Source: Rosellinia necatrix (lineage: Eukaryota; Ascomycota; Sordariomycetes; Xylariales; Xylariaceae). From it: a stretch of DNA of 64,000 bases. The translations under genes were made by a program, and so were the position numbers. This document shows positions 44,186 through 57,090 of this stretch, piece by piece. The notes under the pieces were generated by a model, which was not told where the DNA came from, did not search any database, and was given only the letters and a program-made list of their open reading frames with translations. The stretch covers positions 744,001 through 808,000 of the forward strand of contig JAGYVD010000007.1 of assembly GCA_021209875.1 (NCBI GenBank), in the 5' to 3' direction. Positions within the stretch are counted from its first letter, which is position 1. The number at the start of each line of letters is the position of its first letter.

Positions 44186-45439
44186 CTTCCGCGTATAATT
44201 TAAAAGTAGAGTCTGTTTAAGGTAACATTTACTGCTTTTAGTGCGAGATCCAGCCCAAGCTCATAGCTATAAACAGGAATTATGCTATAAAAGAAAAAAG
44301 AAAAAAAGAAAAAAAGGGAATTAGCATGTTTTACCTTGTTTATTGATCTGTATAGTTAAAAATACCCAAATATGTCTACATAAGTAAGTCTAAGGCACTT
44401 CTTTCTTCTTATCCTTATATTGGTGTTGTCATTAATTGCTTCGTCGGGATCTGCTATAATTCGAATTATTTAACGAGGAAGCCCAGATCTAATAGTATTC
44501 GATTACGATCCTCGGTCCCTTTCTCCTCGAGGACATCAAACCACATTCTCACCCACGTTAAACAATTACTGGAAAACGCATGTTTCGATTTCGGATGTCG
44601 TGCCATTCGAAGGTGTTGGAAATGTGGCGGTAGGATTGTCTCGATGCGGTAGAGCTTACTTCTGGGCACCAGAGCTCCGTTTGCGTCAGTGCGAGCTCTT
44701 TGGAAGTCTGGGGAGACAGTTTGACTTTACTATCAACTGCTGTTTTTTTCTGGCCGGCCTCCGGCATACGGCCGTGCACAGAGTCCGCATCAACGCGCGG
44801 GGCCTAGAGCTGCTCCTGCTCAACGATAAGAAATGCACCACGCTTCTGGTGGGCGCCACTCTCCGGAAGATGCTTGCAGAGCCCCGACTCAACATTCGGG
44901 AGGTTATCAGGAGGCTAGAGTATTGTAAGCGCATCCTCAGCCCCAGCGGCGGCGTTGGATCGTGTCAGACCGATGGGAATCGCCTAATTAGGAAGGAAGG
45001 AAAGCGATTACCAAGCTTCCACCTCTGTTACCGACCCTCTTGACTGTAGTGGTATGTTCCGGCCACCCTGCTGGGTTTTTAGCAAACTTTTGGGTGTATT
45101 TGGTTCTCCGAAGGCCACAATATAATCGTATAAGCCCTGCATTATTGGCAGTGGGCCACTTCTTAAGTAAATGGACCTTGTCTAACCATAAACTCGATAT
45201 TAGAGTCCTCTACCACACCAAACACCGTTATTATAGCGTTGGCGGTAGTATTTTCATACCGAATCATCTACAGTGATTCGACACCTAGCCTGCCAATAAA
45301 TATTCATAATAACAGTAATTAAAAGATTGACGAGGTCCCGGTTGGACCACTGACTCGTAATGTTCAAAATAAACACGTATTTCTTCAGGTGTTTATCTAT
45401 TTTAATGACTACCCCTTATACCTCGAGACACAACATGGC
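44186..45439. other. Intergenic region with a weak open frame
   Basis: An A-rich AAAAGAAAAAAG tract at about 44288-44320 follows the reductase gene. The frame at 44600-45043 (147 codons, with INARGLELLLLNDKKCTTLLVG) has a somewhat protein-like composition but no family I recognise and no splice support. It may be a gene fragment or chance. Confidence 0.3.
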
Positions 45440-48107
45440 TTACAATTCTAATGGTATACAAACTTTCCTATCCGAAGTATTGATGCCCATACGAACTCTT
45501 CCTGAGTATTTGTTCTCTTTCAACTCATACAGCAGGTCTAGTTCCATCACCCTCCGGTCTCTTTCTTTCCTCCTCAATATGCTTAGCCCCTCGAACCGCT
45601 CAAGCATTGGCGAACCAGAGATATAGTACATAGCTCCAGAAATGCTCCTCGGATCGACCGTCATATTTGGCCATTTAAGAAAGAAAGATTCAACTATAAC
45701 TATGATCATAAAAGATAAAATTCCAACCGACATCCAAATGCTTATCTGGAAAACTAGGAATGTTTGCGTAGCCTGAAAAGGAATATTGCTCAAGAAAATG
45801 CCAAGGAACTCGGAGAATACTGAAGCCAGGCATACCATGGCAAAGTAAGGACAGCGAGTACGGGCCGCATACCAGAGGCCAGAGGAAGGGTTTGTCGGTG
45901 GTGCTAAGAGGATTGATTTGTTTGCGCTCTGAGGTTTTCTGGCCAGGAGCGAATAGGGGCTCATAATGGCAACACCTTCACTACGTCAGTATCGCTCAAC
46001 TTGTAGACCCATCAAGTGTTAGTAACCTACTATCAAAAAAGGAAGACCAAAGGAAGCTTATCGCGACACCAAAGCTTGTAAATAGGAATCGTACGCCAAA
46101 AGAATCACTGTCGATAAACCTTTCAAATGCTGTGTCACTCGAGGTTTTGAGGTAGTAAAGGACTAGACCCAGTACTCCACAGACAATAAATAGCAGTGAT
46201 AATCTTCGGGGATATCCCAACGTAAACGGTTTTCCAGATGATTGCCCGTTTGAAGATGCACTGGTCTTAGGTTTGTTGGTGGGGGGGACAACTTTGTTAT
46301 CGCTACTATGCGCGTGTCGAGACTGTACTTCGTTTGGTTCATCTAGCGTTACAATGCCGTATTCTTTCTTTCCTGTTATCAGTTGGAAGTGCCTCAATTC
46401 GAACTTTCTGCATCCCAGGTAGTCATGGTGCTGGTCTCTGAGGGGGGTCTCCGTTCCAGTAACAAGGCGTTGAACCTCCCTGTTCAAAGAGAGTGAAGCG
46501 AGTGTGCAAATGCTTCGAGGGTTTGTATAAACCCCCAAGTTCCACTTCTTGAGTATACCAAGCAATAATGCTAGTGTAAATGCCATGAGCACTAGAATGG
46601 TAATAGCGGCCCCTGATGCAAGAGGCGAAGCACTAAGGACCCAGGCGCAGTTCTTCGCTGTGTTGACTTCGTTTGCGCATCGCCCCCTTAGGTCCAAAGA
46701 AATAGCTTCGGAAGAAAGGGGAATTAGAACCGCGGAGAGGATTAGCAAAAGGTTCGCCAGGAATGGGACCACCTCTCCGCTAGACACAAATCGAACGCTT
46801 CTGAGAATAGATCGCCAACCACCAGGCTGAAGTAAGAGTGAATCACGGCCAGACGCACCATGAAAATGGCTAAGTAAATGCCAGGGTTGGAAATAGTCAA
46901 CATTTGTGCTAATTATTCGCACAAGCATCGCTATCAAACTGGCAATGATAGTTGGGAGAAACATACCCGTAACGTATTCCCCAGGACTGATATAATATAC
47001 GATAGTATAAGTTTCCGGGGGAATCGGGGGGTTCGATATAGTTGCTGTCGGAACTTCATTGTTACTAGTTGATATCGACGGCGAAGGCGTGACCATAACA
47101 GTCCAAACTTGTGTAGCGGTAGGATTCCCCTCGGTGTTGTTAAGCGTAGTTGTTGCCAATGACTGGATTCGATCGGGAGGCATAGTTATTGTTGCTATCG
47201 GAGAGTCCCCTAGGTTCACTAAAGTGGTCACTTTGAGGGTATTTATTTTATTCTCAACGTAGATGATATCGCCATGTGGCTCAATAGTAGCCACGGAGAC
47301 TTGAGCCATGGAAGTTGCAATGGGAGAACAATTGGGATTGATCAAAACAACCGGAATCTCCATCGTGTATGAATCCGCGGCGTCGTGGGTGTCGACTTTT
47401 CTTCCCAATTCAATGTATGACACTATGATTGTTTTATTTATCATATTGATGATATCTCTGGAAACTGAGGATGTAACAGCGATTGATGATCTCGGGGTCG
47501 ATATGGCCCCAAAGTTACCATGGCTAACCGGTAGAAAGACCATGGTCTCTGTAATGGTATCTCGGGTAATCTCTCTTATTGTCTTGGTAACTGTCTTCGT
47601 AATGGTCTCTCGATTCGCCGCTGTGGCTGTGATTATGATTGTTTGATGCCCAAATCCGCCATAGGATTCTGACCCTATAGTGGCAAAGGTAACAGTCGTG
47701 TCCAAAACCGGACTGGTCTTGTTGTATTGAAATCTTAGTGATTTTTTTGCGCTCTTTGGTGTTATAGCCTTTCCTTTCACGTTGCCGTTGGGTATTACAG
47801 ACTGTATGGTGCTCTTTGTTGGTGCAACGGGTTCAGAAGGATGCTTTTCATGATTTTCCATTGGAGGCAGAGTGTTAATAGCAACAGTCAAGAGCGCAAG
47901 CGTGATAACCAGAGAGGCTAACACTGCGGCCAAGAAAGGCCACCGTAGGGGAACTGGCTTGTACTCGGACTTATTTCTTTCTCGACCACCGCGTAATGTA
48001 GGCTCTATTTCATCACATGGAATATGATTCTCGCTTGCCGTAGTGTTCAGGCTCGAATCATGGTGGTGAACATGTTCCGGGGACCGGGTGTCTTGAGTAA
48101 CAGACAT
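45440..48107 (-). CDS. DUF3433 integral membrane protein (2 exons)
   Basis: Exons 48107-46031 and 45975-45440 join in phase across a short intron (GTAGGT donor, TTACTAAC branch) into about 870 aa. The junction reads FFDSVAIMSPYSLL, as expected for DUF3433. The N-terminal hydrophilic part is followed by a membrane segment (WPFLAAVLASLVITLALLTVAI), then a Ser/Thr-rich, probably extracytoplasmic region of about 290 residues. The first DUF3433 unit includes GMFLPTIIASLIAMLVRIISTNVDYFQPWHLL, and a second membrane unit with PYSLLARKPQSANKSILLAPPTNPSSGLWYA follows. Function is unknown; it is probably a plasma-membrane or wall-associated protein. It is on the opposite strand to, and convergent with, the reductase gene, and probably lies outside the cluster. 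Confidence 0.88.
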
Positions 48108-49654
48108 CTTCTTATGAGATCTCTGGATTGTATCTACAAGAGTGATGTTAGTTTCAAATGTTTGGTATTATCAACTCGTGATGACAGAAGACTTATTAAC
48201 TATATTGCTTTCATCCCCTGCACACGATACATTGTAAGATAGTATGGAAAAGGCGGTAGGCATCTCCCAAGGTTGATCATGTGTATTTTTTCCAGCCCAG
48301 TATCTTAAACTAGCAGATAGATTCTATGCAAGCCGGTCACCAGGATCCCTTGCCGCGGTTCGATATATAGCACCCCAATTCACTGGAGTAGAGAGCGATT
48401 CAGCCCAAGGCGGCAGGGTATATTAATAGAACAGTATAAGCCGACCCCATTCAGTATGTGATACAGTAGGATTGATACAACCAATCAAGGTTAATTCATA
48501 CAGTAACTATAGTAACATCATGTATTACTGTTTATCAATAATTATCTCATGCAATGGAGCTCTTTTAGGTTAAATACGAAGTGAACAACCCAACTTCCTG
48601 ATGAAGCTTTTATCATCCCACCCTGGATAATTAATTGGCCATCCGATTTTGAATGTGTACTTATAGACTGTACCACCAACATGTTCAGGGGCCATTTTAA
48701 TCTTTACTAATGATAGATCATGCATGGTGTTTAGAAGCGGTAACTACTCCAACACTGTATCTATAATTAGCCCCCAGTATTTAGGCATTCGCTGCTCTAT
48801 GTCACAGGACAATAATGCAACGCTATACCACAAGACCGCCATTGCAAGACATCAAAAGTAGAACATTATCAAGTCGAGCACGTGACCGTTGCATCCCCTT
48901 GTATTTGATTAAGAATGTTTAGAATGAAGTCTTATATATACTCCCTCTTAAGGGTGCTTTCCCTCTATGTTTGACATCTTTATAAAGAGTCGTGGGTTCT
49001 TCGCCGTAGACCGCAGCTTCGGATGGAACGGCATGAGGTCTACGCTGGTAGATCTTATCACAATCAAACCATCAGACGCCATCCTAGGGGAAGGCATGTT
49101 GGATTTTAAACAGAATTTGTATAATAAACTTGCCCTTTCGCCGGTTTATAGTGCTATGCTCGAATTACTTGAATTAAAGGACGTATTGGACGGTCGAAAT
49201 CGAACTATCTCTGTGCATGGTTATAGACGGTAGCTAAACCTAAATAGTTAAAGTATAACACAGTTGGCGCACAGTTGGATAGTCTAGCCAATAGTTGCGT
49301 CGGTAATTGCCGCTAGCATGGCGGAGTGGTTATAACCTTAGCTTATATAGGTTAGTCGGTAATTGGTACGTACCCACCTAGCTCTATGTATCCACCTCTA
49401 CAGGGCATAATGGGCTTAATTCGGGTCGCTTTCGGTACGAGGCCGCAGCTAGAGGTGTAGCAAACGTATGCTTATCTTTAACATCGAATACGGCACGTAG
49501 CCGGGCTTAGAAAGCCAGCCGGAAAAAATGCCTTGCGCTATATATGCTACCTAGCAACTAGAAAAAAAAGCCTAGTGCTAAACTAATCTTTCGCTGGTAG
49601 CCTATTGCCATCGGATGGTAGGCGGGACAAATTCGGGCTATTCGAGCCTAATGT

Positions 49655-49735
49655 GCCTGAATGTTGGGGTTAATTATAGAAGGGGAAGTTGGGTGGTAGA
49701 GCCCTGACCCTAGTAGAACCCAATCATTAATGCTG
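49655..49735 (+). repeat. Short dispersed repeat related to 29525-29580 and 30117-30135
   Basis: GGTAGAGCCCTGACCCTAGTAG is close to GTAGTAGAGCCCTAACCC at about 29547, and the following AGTAGAACCCAATCATT equals a block at about 30123. The three sites look like fragments of one family. Confidence 0.5.
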
Positions 49736-51920
49736 CGCGTGGAATTAGTGAGCCTAAATAGTAAATGCTTGAGGGAACTACATTCTAGATATCCTTCCGT
49801 AATAAGGTCGTCAGACAACTCGGTATTGGATCCCTCCCTAACATACCGAGCCTTGAAGTCTTCCAGAGCAAATGGTGCGATAGGCGTCAAGACGTCCTTG
49901 AAGTACTACTTAATCTAAATAGTACTCAATCTAGATATAATTGATGGTCGTTGATTTTATACGATTACGCCTGTCCCCTCGTTACTTTACACGAGCTTAC
50001 GCGAACGTGCTAAGCTCGTGGCTTTTAGTTGCATTACGGGTTGGTTTGTTCCTTTGTTCTGAGCGAAGACAAGATAAGTGGGAGCAGTTGCGCAAGTAGT
50101 TAGTACTGGTTTTCTACAGTAAAGCTACACAATTTACCACTATATACACGGTTCAAGGTATCTAATACACTTGCTTACTATCTACCTACACCTTCCATAC
50201 ACAAGTCTTATCATCGGTGGTGCTCTCGTTTTGGAGGGGTCTTGCCGTTGGTAGTTTTAAGTCTCAATGTAACTGGTACTGGGATCATACTTGCGTCGAT
50301 GCATCACATTGGCTGCATTTGGATACTGTGCCAAACGTGCCAAACAGTCCAAATGGCGTGTCTCTCTGCTGCTACTTCCCAGATTTGTTTGCTAAGGTAC
50401 TTCCGACGTTCAATCACCCAGGTAGTATACTGATATGATAACACTGTCTAGATTTTCAATCACTACCTTATTTCTTTAAATCCTTTATTCTCTGTGTCGA
50501 TGGTTATTACAAGGAAGATTATAGATAGCATAGAGCAGAAATCGAAACTTACTATCTACGCGCTGTACTATGCGGAGGACACTGATGCTCTAGCCATACT
50601 GCCACTCACATTGGGGAACGATGAACTCCCGATATGGGTTATTGGGTCCGGTTCAGGAAAGCATTAGTGGGAAACTACCTAACTAAATATGGATTCGACG
50701 CCATCTACGCGATATTGGCTTATAGAAATTCGCCTGGGGTACGAAATTGTCGGTACGGAGTGATACACGGTACATCTAACAGGTAACTCGATGCTGCCTA
50801 CCTTCAGGGGTACCAACCTCATAATGTGACACAATAAGAAAGTATACTCCAATACATCTGCCCAAACCATAGGGAAAGACCACAGGTGAAAAAGGGGAAG
50901 GGGGGAGGCTGGGGCAGGAGCTTGGTAATTAAAACAGCACACATTTATCATAGTCCCCGGGACCTAAAGGAAGCCCGTGGTCTCTCATCAGTGCATATAA
51001 TTAGCTAATTCAATGACTTCAGGAATTAATTCATTGCCAGCAGCCTAACCGGCCTCAATTACCTTGAAATGACTAGGTATTCGTAAAGTCCTGATTTCCG
51101 TGTCTGTAAATCATGATGGAGGCATTATAAATAAATGGTGTCTGACGCAACTGGCGAACCGTGGAATGTAGCAGGCGTGCAGTTGCCCTTTAATTTAAAT
51201 AGCTAGCGTTGCGTACATTCAATGCAATATACATGCCTATCCTAGAGTAGCCTCACCAGAGTTATGCGATTCTGGATTATGAGATACAATGCACCGGTGG
51301 AAACACTAAATATTTGCTTCCCATCCTAGCGGCGTAGTTAGCTACCGGATTAATCCTAAGTTAAAGACATGCCGTAACGTCCTGATGGAAGCTCCTTCGT
51401 CTCCAACAACAAACTCTTCGTTGATGCCCAGCGCCATCCCATTACTAGTCCTACATATCGCATAGAGGTTTCCACTCGGCACTGTAGAAAGCTGTCCATG
51501 ACTGTGACTGCCGTAATTCTTGGGGCTCTGGGGAAGGTAGGTAGTACATGCGTCCTTAAACGAAGTAAATTACAAAAGAGCCCTAAAGTATTGCGTGTCG
51601 GTTCTTGTTGGAAAAGTACGGAGTGACATCTGCTGCCAGCCAGATTTGGTACCAACCAGCCTACTTCTCGATCTTATGCGCAACCCAGTGTGCGCTAAGC
51701 GTGTTAGTGTCCTCTCCAAGGTCGTCACTGCTCCTGCAACATATGCTGTCTTGACTCTACAGATAGGACCGCAAGAGGCAATCGATAGCAAGCAGTACCA
51801 ACATTGAGTTACGGTTCCTGCCAACTCGCAGTGAACCATAGCACAAGTACCTTTGGCCCCCACTTTATAGATCGTTACAAAGTCCAATACTTTTCTTATT
51901 AACCCACCTTGCCATCCATA

Positions 51921-51971
51921 CAACCACGCAACCACACAACCACGCAACCACGCAACCACACAACCACACAC
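51921..51971 (+). repeat. CAACCACRCA minisatellite
   Basis: About six units of an 8-9 bp CAACCACGC / CAACCACA pattern in tandem. It is about 270 bp upstream of the small Myb-like gene and may lie in its promoter. Confidence 0.8.
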
Positions 51972-52237
51972 CATCATCCGTGTAAGCATCATATCAAGAC
52001 CACCATCTCGGTAAGTTGTCATCTTCATCAATCGTTTCCGTTTTATTTGCGTTAGAAGATGTTGTGCGCGGCAATTTGCCCTTACAGAGAACCTTCGCGT
52101 CGCCTATGCCTACGACCATCTTCCTTCTATTCTACGGATCTCGTTTTAGCCTTCCCTGAATGCTCTTTCATTAACAGTACCGTATAGGACCTTCACCCTA
52201 ACCACAACCACAACTGAATCTATCAAACACCGCGACA

Positions 52238-53071
52238 ATGCCTAAGTGGGATGATGAAAGGATGGTCGACCTCCTCATGGCCATGCGCGTTGCGGAGAAT
52301 GGATACAACGCAGTGTCTAAAGACACCTGGTTCAAAATCACCGCGGTCATGAAGATGATGGGACACGATGACGCTACTGTAAGTAAATCCCCGTGTCATG
52401 TTCCTCTTGTTTCAAAAATTTCAAGGACAATAAAGGTATTTCGTTGTGGTGGTACAATGCCTGAAGCTGCCCACGACGAAATGCCCCTACGTTGCTGTCA
52501 TATGGTGAATGTCTAGGGCAAGGTCTAGTCACTAGAGAGTCGCAGCTGGGTCGCAAGTAGATAGCTGAGTATAGGGGTAGGGCTTAATGTTGTTGATTCC
52601 TGGGCTTACCATCTGATGTCGGAGGCCTTCAGTCCTTACATACACAAGCATGTCTTTAGAACTCCACCATAGGGTAGCCAGTACCTCACCATGTGCTTTA
52701 TATTCCTGAAAGTTGCACCTATAACAGCCAAAGCTAACCCTTATTTTGTAGTGGACCGGCCTTAGGTAAGGGCACTCATATATGCCCAACACTCTCACGC
52801 CCAGGCATGCTAACGATAACAACCCAACAGCCAGCGATGGTCCAAAGTCATGCAGAAGGACTTTATGGAAAAGTACCCTCAAGCACTTGCGGTCGCTGCA
52901 GGCACTCATACCCCCGCCACCACCGGCCCAGCCGCGACCGATGGAGCTAAAAAAGCTGGTCGTGGCCAGAAGCGCAAGCGAGAGGCGGTTGACGACGATG
53001 AGAACGAGAGTCACGATGAGGCCAACGCCGTCAAGAAGGCTTCTACTTCGAAGAATCAGAAAAAGAATTAG
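52238..53071 (+). CDS. Small Myb/SANT-like basic protein with a repeat-bearing intron (2 exons)
   Basis: Exons 52238-52378 and 52835-53071 join in phase into about 125 aa. Exon 1 reads MPKWDDERMVDLLMAMRVAENGY and then KDTWFKITAVMKMMGHDDAT; exon 2 continues RWSKVMQKDFMEKYP. This W..(D/E)...LL...(W)..I....W.K spacing resembles fungal Myb/SANT-like domains. The C-terminal half is disordered and strongly basic then acidic (GRGQKRKREAVDDDENE, ending KKASTSKNQKKN), consistent with nuclear localisation. Intron 1 is 456 nt, far longer than other introns here, because it contains copy B of the 206-bp dispersed element. The acceptor CCAG at 52831-52834 is chosen because it keeps the frame; CTAACGATAAC just before is a good branch site. 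Confidence 0.72.
52496..52701 (+). repeat. 206-bp dispersed element (family 1), copy B, inside an intron
   Basis: Runs TGTCATATGGTGAATG to CCATGTGCTTTAT, same orientation as copy A and the same length. It occupies nearly half of the intron of the Myb/SANT-like gene and is among the least degraded copies. Confidence 0.85.
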
Positions 53072-54643
53072 GCCACCGCCGATCATATTCTTGTGGAGGA
53101 AGCACCGGATTACGAGAAAAGGAAAGAAACTCCAAAAAAAAAAAATTGAGGAATCTCCTGAGTCAAAAATGAGAGTTAGGACAGAATTTACGCCGCTGCC
53201 GTAGACTCCAGCTATAACCAAAACGTTTGCACGTCTCTCGTTGTAGTATGCCATCGTGATATTGCCATCAATGGCCATGCCCCGTGACAAATTGAGGTAG
53301 TATCTGTTGTATCTGTAGGATCTAGTGGATCTTCGGACTAGCATCTTCACTATTGAAGTTATCTTCGGCCACTGGTATCACCGTGTCTTGTTATCGTCCA
53401 CCCCAGCTTACATCATATCATGACGATGCATAAAGAGAGGGAAGATAGGGCTTAACCGGGAAAGGGTATGATATCACTGCTTTTTGATTGATGGAAAACT
53501 TAGAGCTTGGATAGTCTCTAGTTCCGAATGCTATATAGACTCTGGAACGTTTATGGTGGTTTTGGGCGAGAGTTCATTGATTTGCCTACGGTCACATCAT
53601 CAGGTACGACATCAATAACCAATCGCATTGAGATCCTTCTAATTCTCAGCGCCGATTATAGATCGTTACGACCATAACTCTCCTGCAAGAATCACCGGGA
53701 CTACTATGCCGGGATTTCTGAGTTGATAAGCGTGTTGGCGCTGTGTAATCCAAACTAACAAAGAGCACCAAACGCGAATGAGCATACATATACATACATA
53801 CCTAGCATGCCAAATCGGGGGCGCAAGTTTTCCCATAATCACCCTAGACCATTACACCACGAAATCTATCTGAGACACCATGGCGCCATCGGCTTGTCGG
53901 CCAACGTCTTCACGCCATAGCTTTTCTCTAGAAAGATTTACAAAAACCACTCGCGTGCCTCGCAATCGACCCCGGACCAACAAGTCTATCCTTGTTTTTA
54001 TTTCTGAAACTCTAGCAGGCAAGGATACCGGCCAGTGTCTGATCCACGTTACCTTCCTTGGCGACAATTCCTCGCGCTCGCGCTCTCTATGGCGTTATCA
54101 GTCAACAATTAATTAATAGCTTGGCCACTTAATCACAAAATCGTTAGGTCGACACTCAGACTGAGTCTGCAAACCCCCATCTTCAAAACGGGTAAAGACC
54201 TCTAGTATACGTCATAATAAACTACATGGGGGACTGAGAAACACAACGCCCCCGGATCTGAATGCGAATGAAGTCAACCGCGCGCGACCGACATTCGGCA
54301 GGCTGAAGACGGCCTCGCGCCTGTCAACCCGAACACCGCACCTATTTCATCTTAGGAATGGCCAATGCGAGCTCGAATATCCCGACTATCAGCTATGGAA
54401 GCTTGCCGGAGACCCGACCCTGTTAGATCTGAAAGTGCATGACATCCGTTTATTTTGGAATATCCTTCTTGGTGATATGCAGCAGCAGTATAATGCAGAG
54501 GGTGTCTTTGCTTCAGATATAGCAACTCTTTCGGTAGTAAGGAAGCAAAATCGAACGACTCTTATAGCTTTTCACCGATACGTTCGATTTTGGTAGACAG
54601 GTCGATGGCTAGAACAGTCTTAAGAGCCAAGGACCGTGAGGTA

Positions 54644-54849
54644 GATAAAGCATATGGCGAGGTACTAACTACCTACGATATAGCTTTAGAGGCATATTTA
54701 TATATGTAAGAACTAAAGGCCTTCTACTTTAGATAGTAGGCCTAAGAGTTAATAATATTAAACCCTACTTTTATACTCACATATCTACTCGCGACATAGC
54801 TGCTACCTTCTAGTGACTAGACCTTACTCTGGACATTCTCTATATGACA
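54644..54849 (-). repeat. 206-bp dispersed element (family 1), copy C
   Basis: Reverse orientation to copies A and B; on the plus strand it runs from GATAAAGCATATGGCGAGG to TCTATATGACA. Compared with copy D it is shifted towards A:T mostly by C-to-T and G-to-A differences, which looks like mild RIP. Confidence 0.8.
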
Positions 54850-56473
54850 AGGACGATATTATAGGCTAATAAAACCTTTGAGGAGGATAATCTAGGCCAT
54901 ATTAACAGATGCAAGACTTTAAGCACCGCATCCAAATTGGTCAAAATTAGAAAAGCGAAACCGCCAGTGACCAAAGCGTCAAAATCGAGCACGTTGTCCT
55001 AGCAGATAAGCGCTCGCGCCAGATCCGGCTAACAGCTGGTTCGAGGTCTGGCAAATGCCCAAGGATGTGATCTTGTTTGCACTTCCATCTACGCCGAATC
55101 TGACGTCCACTTCTTTTTCGATATTTTCAGCTAGAGGTGGGGTTAATCAGGACTGCCCAGATCGGCGAGTTGGATTGTTGTATGGTGTGCCGTGTTCCGG
55201 CAATTCAGCTGCCGATAATTCGTGTCAGCTTCCTAAACAGCACCTCACAGCTAGTATTTCCCCCCCCCTTGACGTCCAAATACTATCTAATCAACCAGTC
55301 CTGGCAAATTGAAGGCTAGAAGGTTAGCTGTCACCTTAAGCGCAGTCGTTTCAACAATGACGGGTCAACAAGCATCTACAGTATATAATACTTGTCTGTA
55401 TCGTGATTAGCACCGTAGCAGAATAATCATCATAGCTAGCTATGGGAAAAGCTTGGTGTCCCCCAGTAGCTAGACTGACAGCAACACAACCACGAGCCCG
55501 AGATAATCAACAAAATATCGCAATGGTCCTGTTGATCCCCCTTGGCGATACTATCGCCCTACCATCGCCTCTCCGCGACGGTGATGTCGTCACACATCGG
55601 GCTCCCCCAGTAAGCTTTTCTAATATCCGTTCTAATCCATCACAAAACGCCTAGGCTTATCATGCTGATGGGATTCTCGCCAAACCCCGCTCCATCATCC
55701 TCCATCAGCGTAGGGGACTTCCACTTGATGGATTCCGCAGTGACTGCCGACTAGTTCGCCTGCCGCCTGTCGAGCTCGACCTCCGTTACACCCGGATAGG
55801 GCCCCAAGGGGAGACAACATCTTCATAGACCTTCTTTCTGTGGATGCAAGTTCTCTGTACCATCATGGATACAGCTTCTGTCACCCACTAGCACTGCCCA
55901 CATAGGGTGAAATATCTCCTCCCACACCTCTATCCGCCGCGGCAACAGCACGATTGTCTTTAACGCGTGCCGACGGATTCTTTCGTCACAGTGAGCCCGC
56001 CTTAGCCGTCATCCGGGACAGGTCGTCTATCTTTGGCATTTACGTCGACGGTATCCTCCGCCATGCATCCAGCAAACGAATCAATTTACCGTCTAGGCAG
56101 GTGGCGTACTTTCGCAACGACAGCATAAGCATGCAGATCTTGACCAAATCTATTGACATTGTGATTTCTGATTCATACCCGGCACAGACTTGGAATTTTA
56201 GCTCCAGTCAAACAAAAAAAAAAAGGAAAGGAAAAGAAAAAAGCACAACCTAGCAGCGTACCAGATCGGATTTTCTTTTTTTTTTCAATACGGTATAACT
56301 ACCAGTAAAATCAAATATACCAATAGTAAAATGGAGGCCCGGTGGCTACAAAGTAGACCGTACCGCTATAACCCACATGGTAAGTTAACACAGACTCTCG
56401 AGTCAAGTTCCTAACATTACATTCACCACTACAACAGCTAACTAGCATATTAGACAATTTCGCAGGTTATTCC

Positions 56474-56642
56474 CGCGACTTCTTACTCCATTCATACATG
56501 ATATGCACTACAACTTTGTCTAGCTCACATCAGCTGTAACAGCTGACAGTTTATATAACTTAACGGATTGGTCTCGCAACTTCTTGCTCTATTAAGACAT
56601 CATATGCACTACAACTCCGTCTAGCTCACATCAGCTGCAACA
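56474..56642 (+). repeat. 68-bp direct repeat, two copies 101 bp apart
   Basis: Copies at 56474-56541 and 56575-56642 share CGC(G/A)ACTTCTT(A/G)CTC, then ATATGCACTACAACT, then GTCTAGCTCACATCAGCTG. It is about 450 bp upstream of the secreted-peptide gene. Confidence 0.8.
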
Positions 56643-56702
56643 ACTACCAAATTATTGACGTTGACATCACTGAATTTCTAAAAAAATTAGCAATTCTCAG
56701 TA

Positions 56703-56845
56703 AAGGCGCCATGCTGAGTAGAGGTGCAATGCTGCAAAGAGGTGCATGCCGTGTGAATTGCTGCGAAGACGTGTAATGCCGCGTAGAGGTGCGATGCTGC
56801 AAAAAAAAAGAGGCGCGATGCTGCGAAAGAGGTGCGATGCTGAGT
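56703..56845. repeat. Degenerate short tandem repeat (GAGGTGCRATGCTG-like)
   Basis: Repeated variants of AGAGGTGC(A/G)ATGCTG(C/A) occur about seven times, interrupted by an A9 tract near 56801. It lies 250-390 bp upstream of the secreted-peptide start codon. Confidence 0.7.
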
Positions 56846-57090
56846 AGAATACAATGATCGAAAGGACACGGCGTGACGAATATTGTACAGCCCGTTTCTC
56901 CACAACCCGCGGCCAGGAAAATCTATAAAGACGGGAGAAATTCCTTCTGTTTTCCAGTCTCCTTCAACCCCAGCAGCAACAGCAATCACAACAAACCAAT
57001 TCCATCTCCCAATCTTCAATCTTCAATAAGAACCAACCACCACCACTACCACTACCACTACCACTACCACCACCACCACCATCCATCAAG

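Larger units (their letters stand above)
48108..52237. other. 4-kb gene-poor region
   Basis: No supported gene. Frames at 48967, 49648, 50217 and 51356 lack family features or splice structure. Holds the short repeat at 49655-49735 and the minisatellite at 51921-51971. Confidence 0.45.
53072..57090. other. Gene-poor region with repeats
   Basis: About 4 kb with no supported gene. Frames at 53852, 55055 and 55954 are short and featureless. It holds family-1 copy C, the 68-bp direct repeat at 56474-56642 and the degenerate repeat at 56703-56845. The last 250 bp are presumably the promoter and 5' UTR of the secreted-peptide gene, with TATAAAGACGGG near 56925. Confidence 0.45.

Noticed and set aside
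49315..49400. tRNA-like sequence (TGGCGGAGTGGTT resembles an A box)
   Set aside because: No B box (GGTTCRANYCC) at the right distance and no acceptor stem could be paired.
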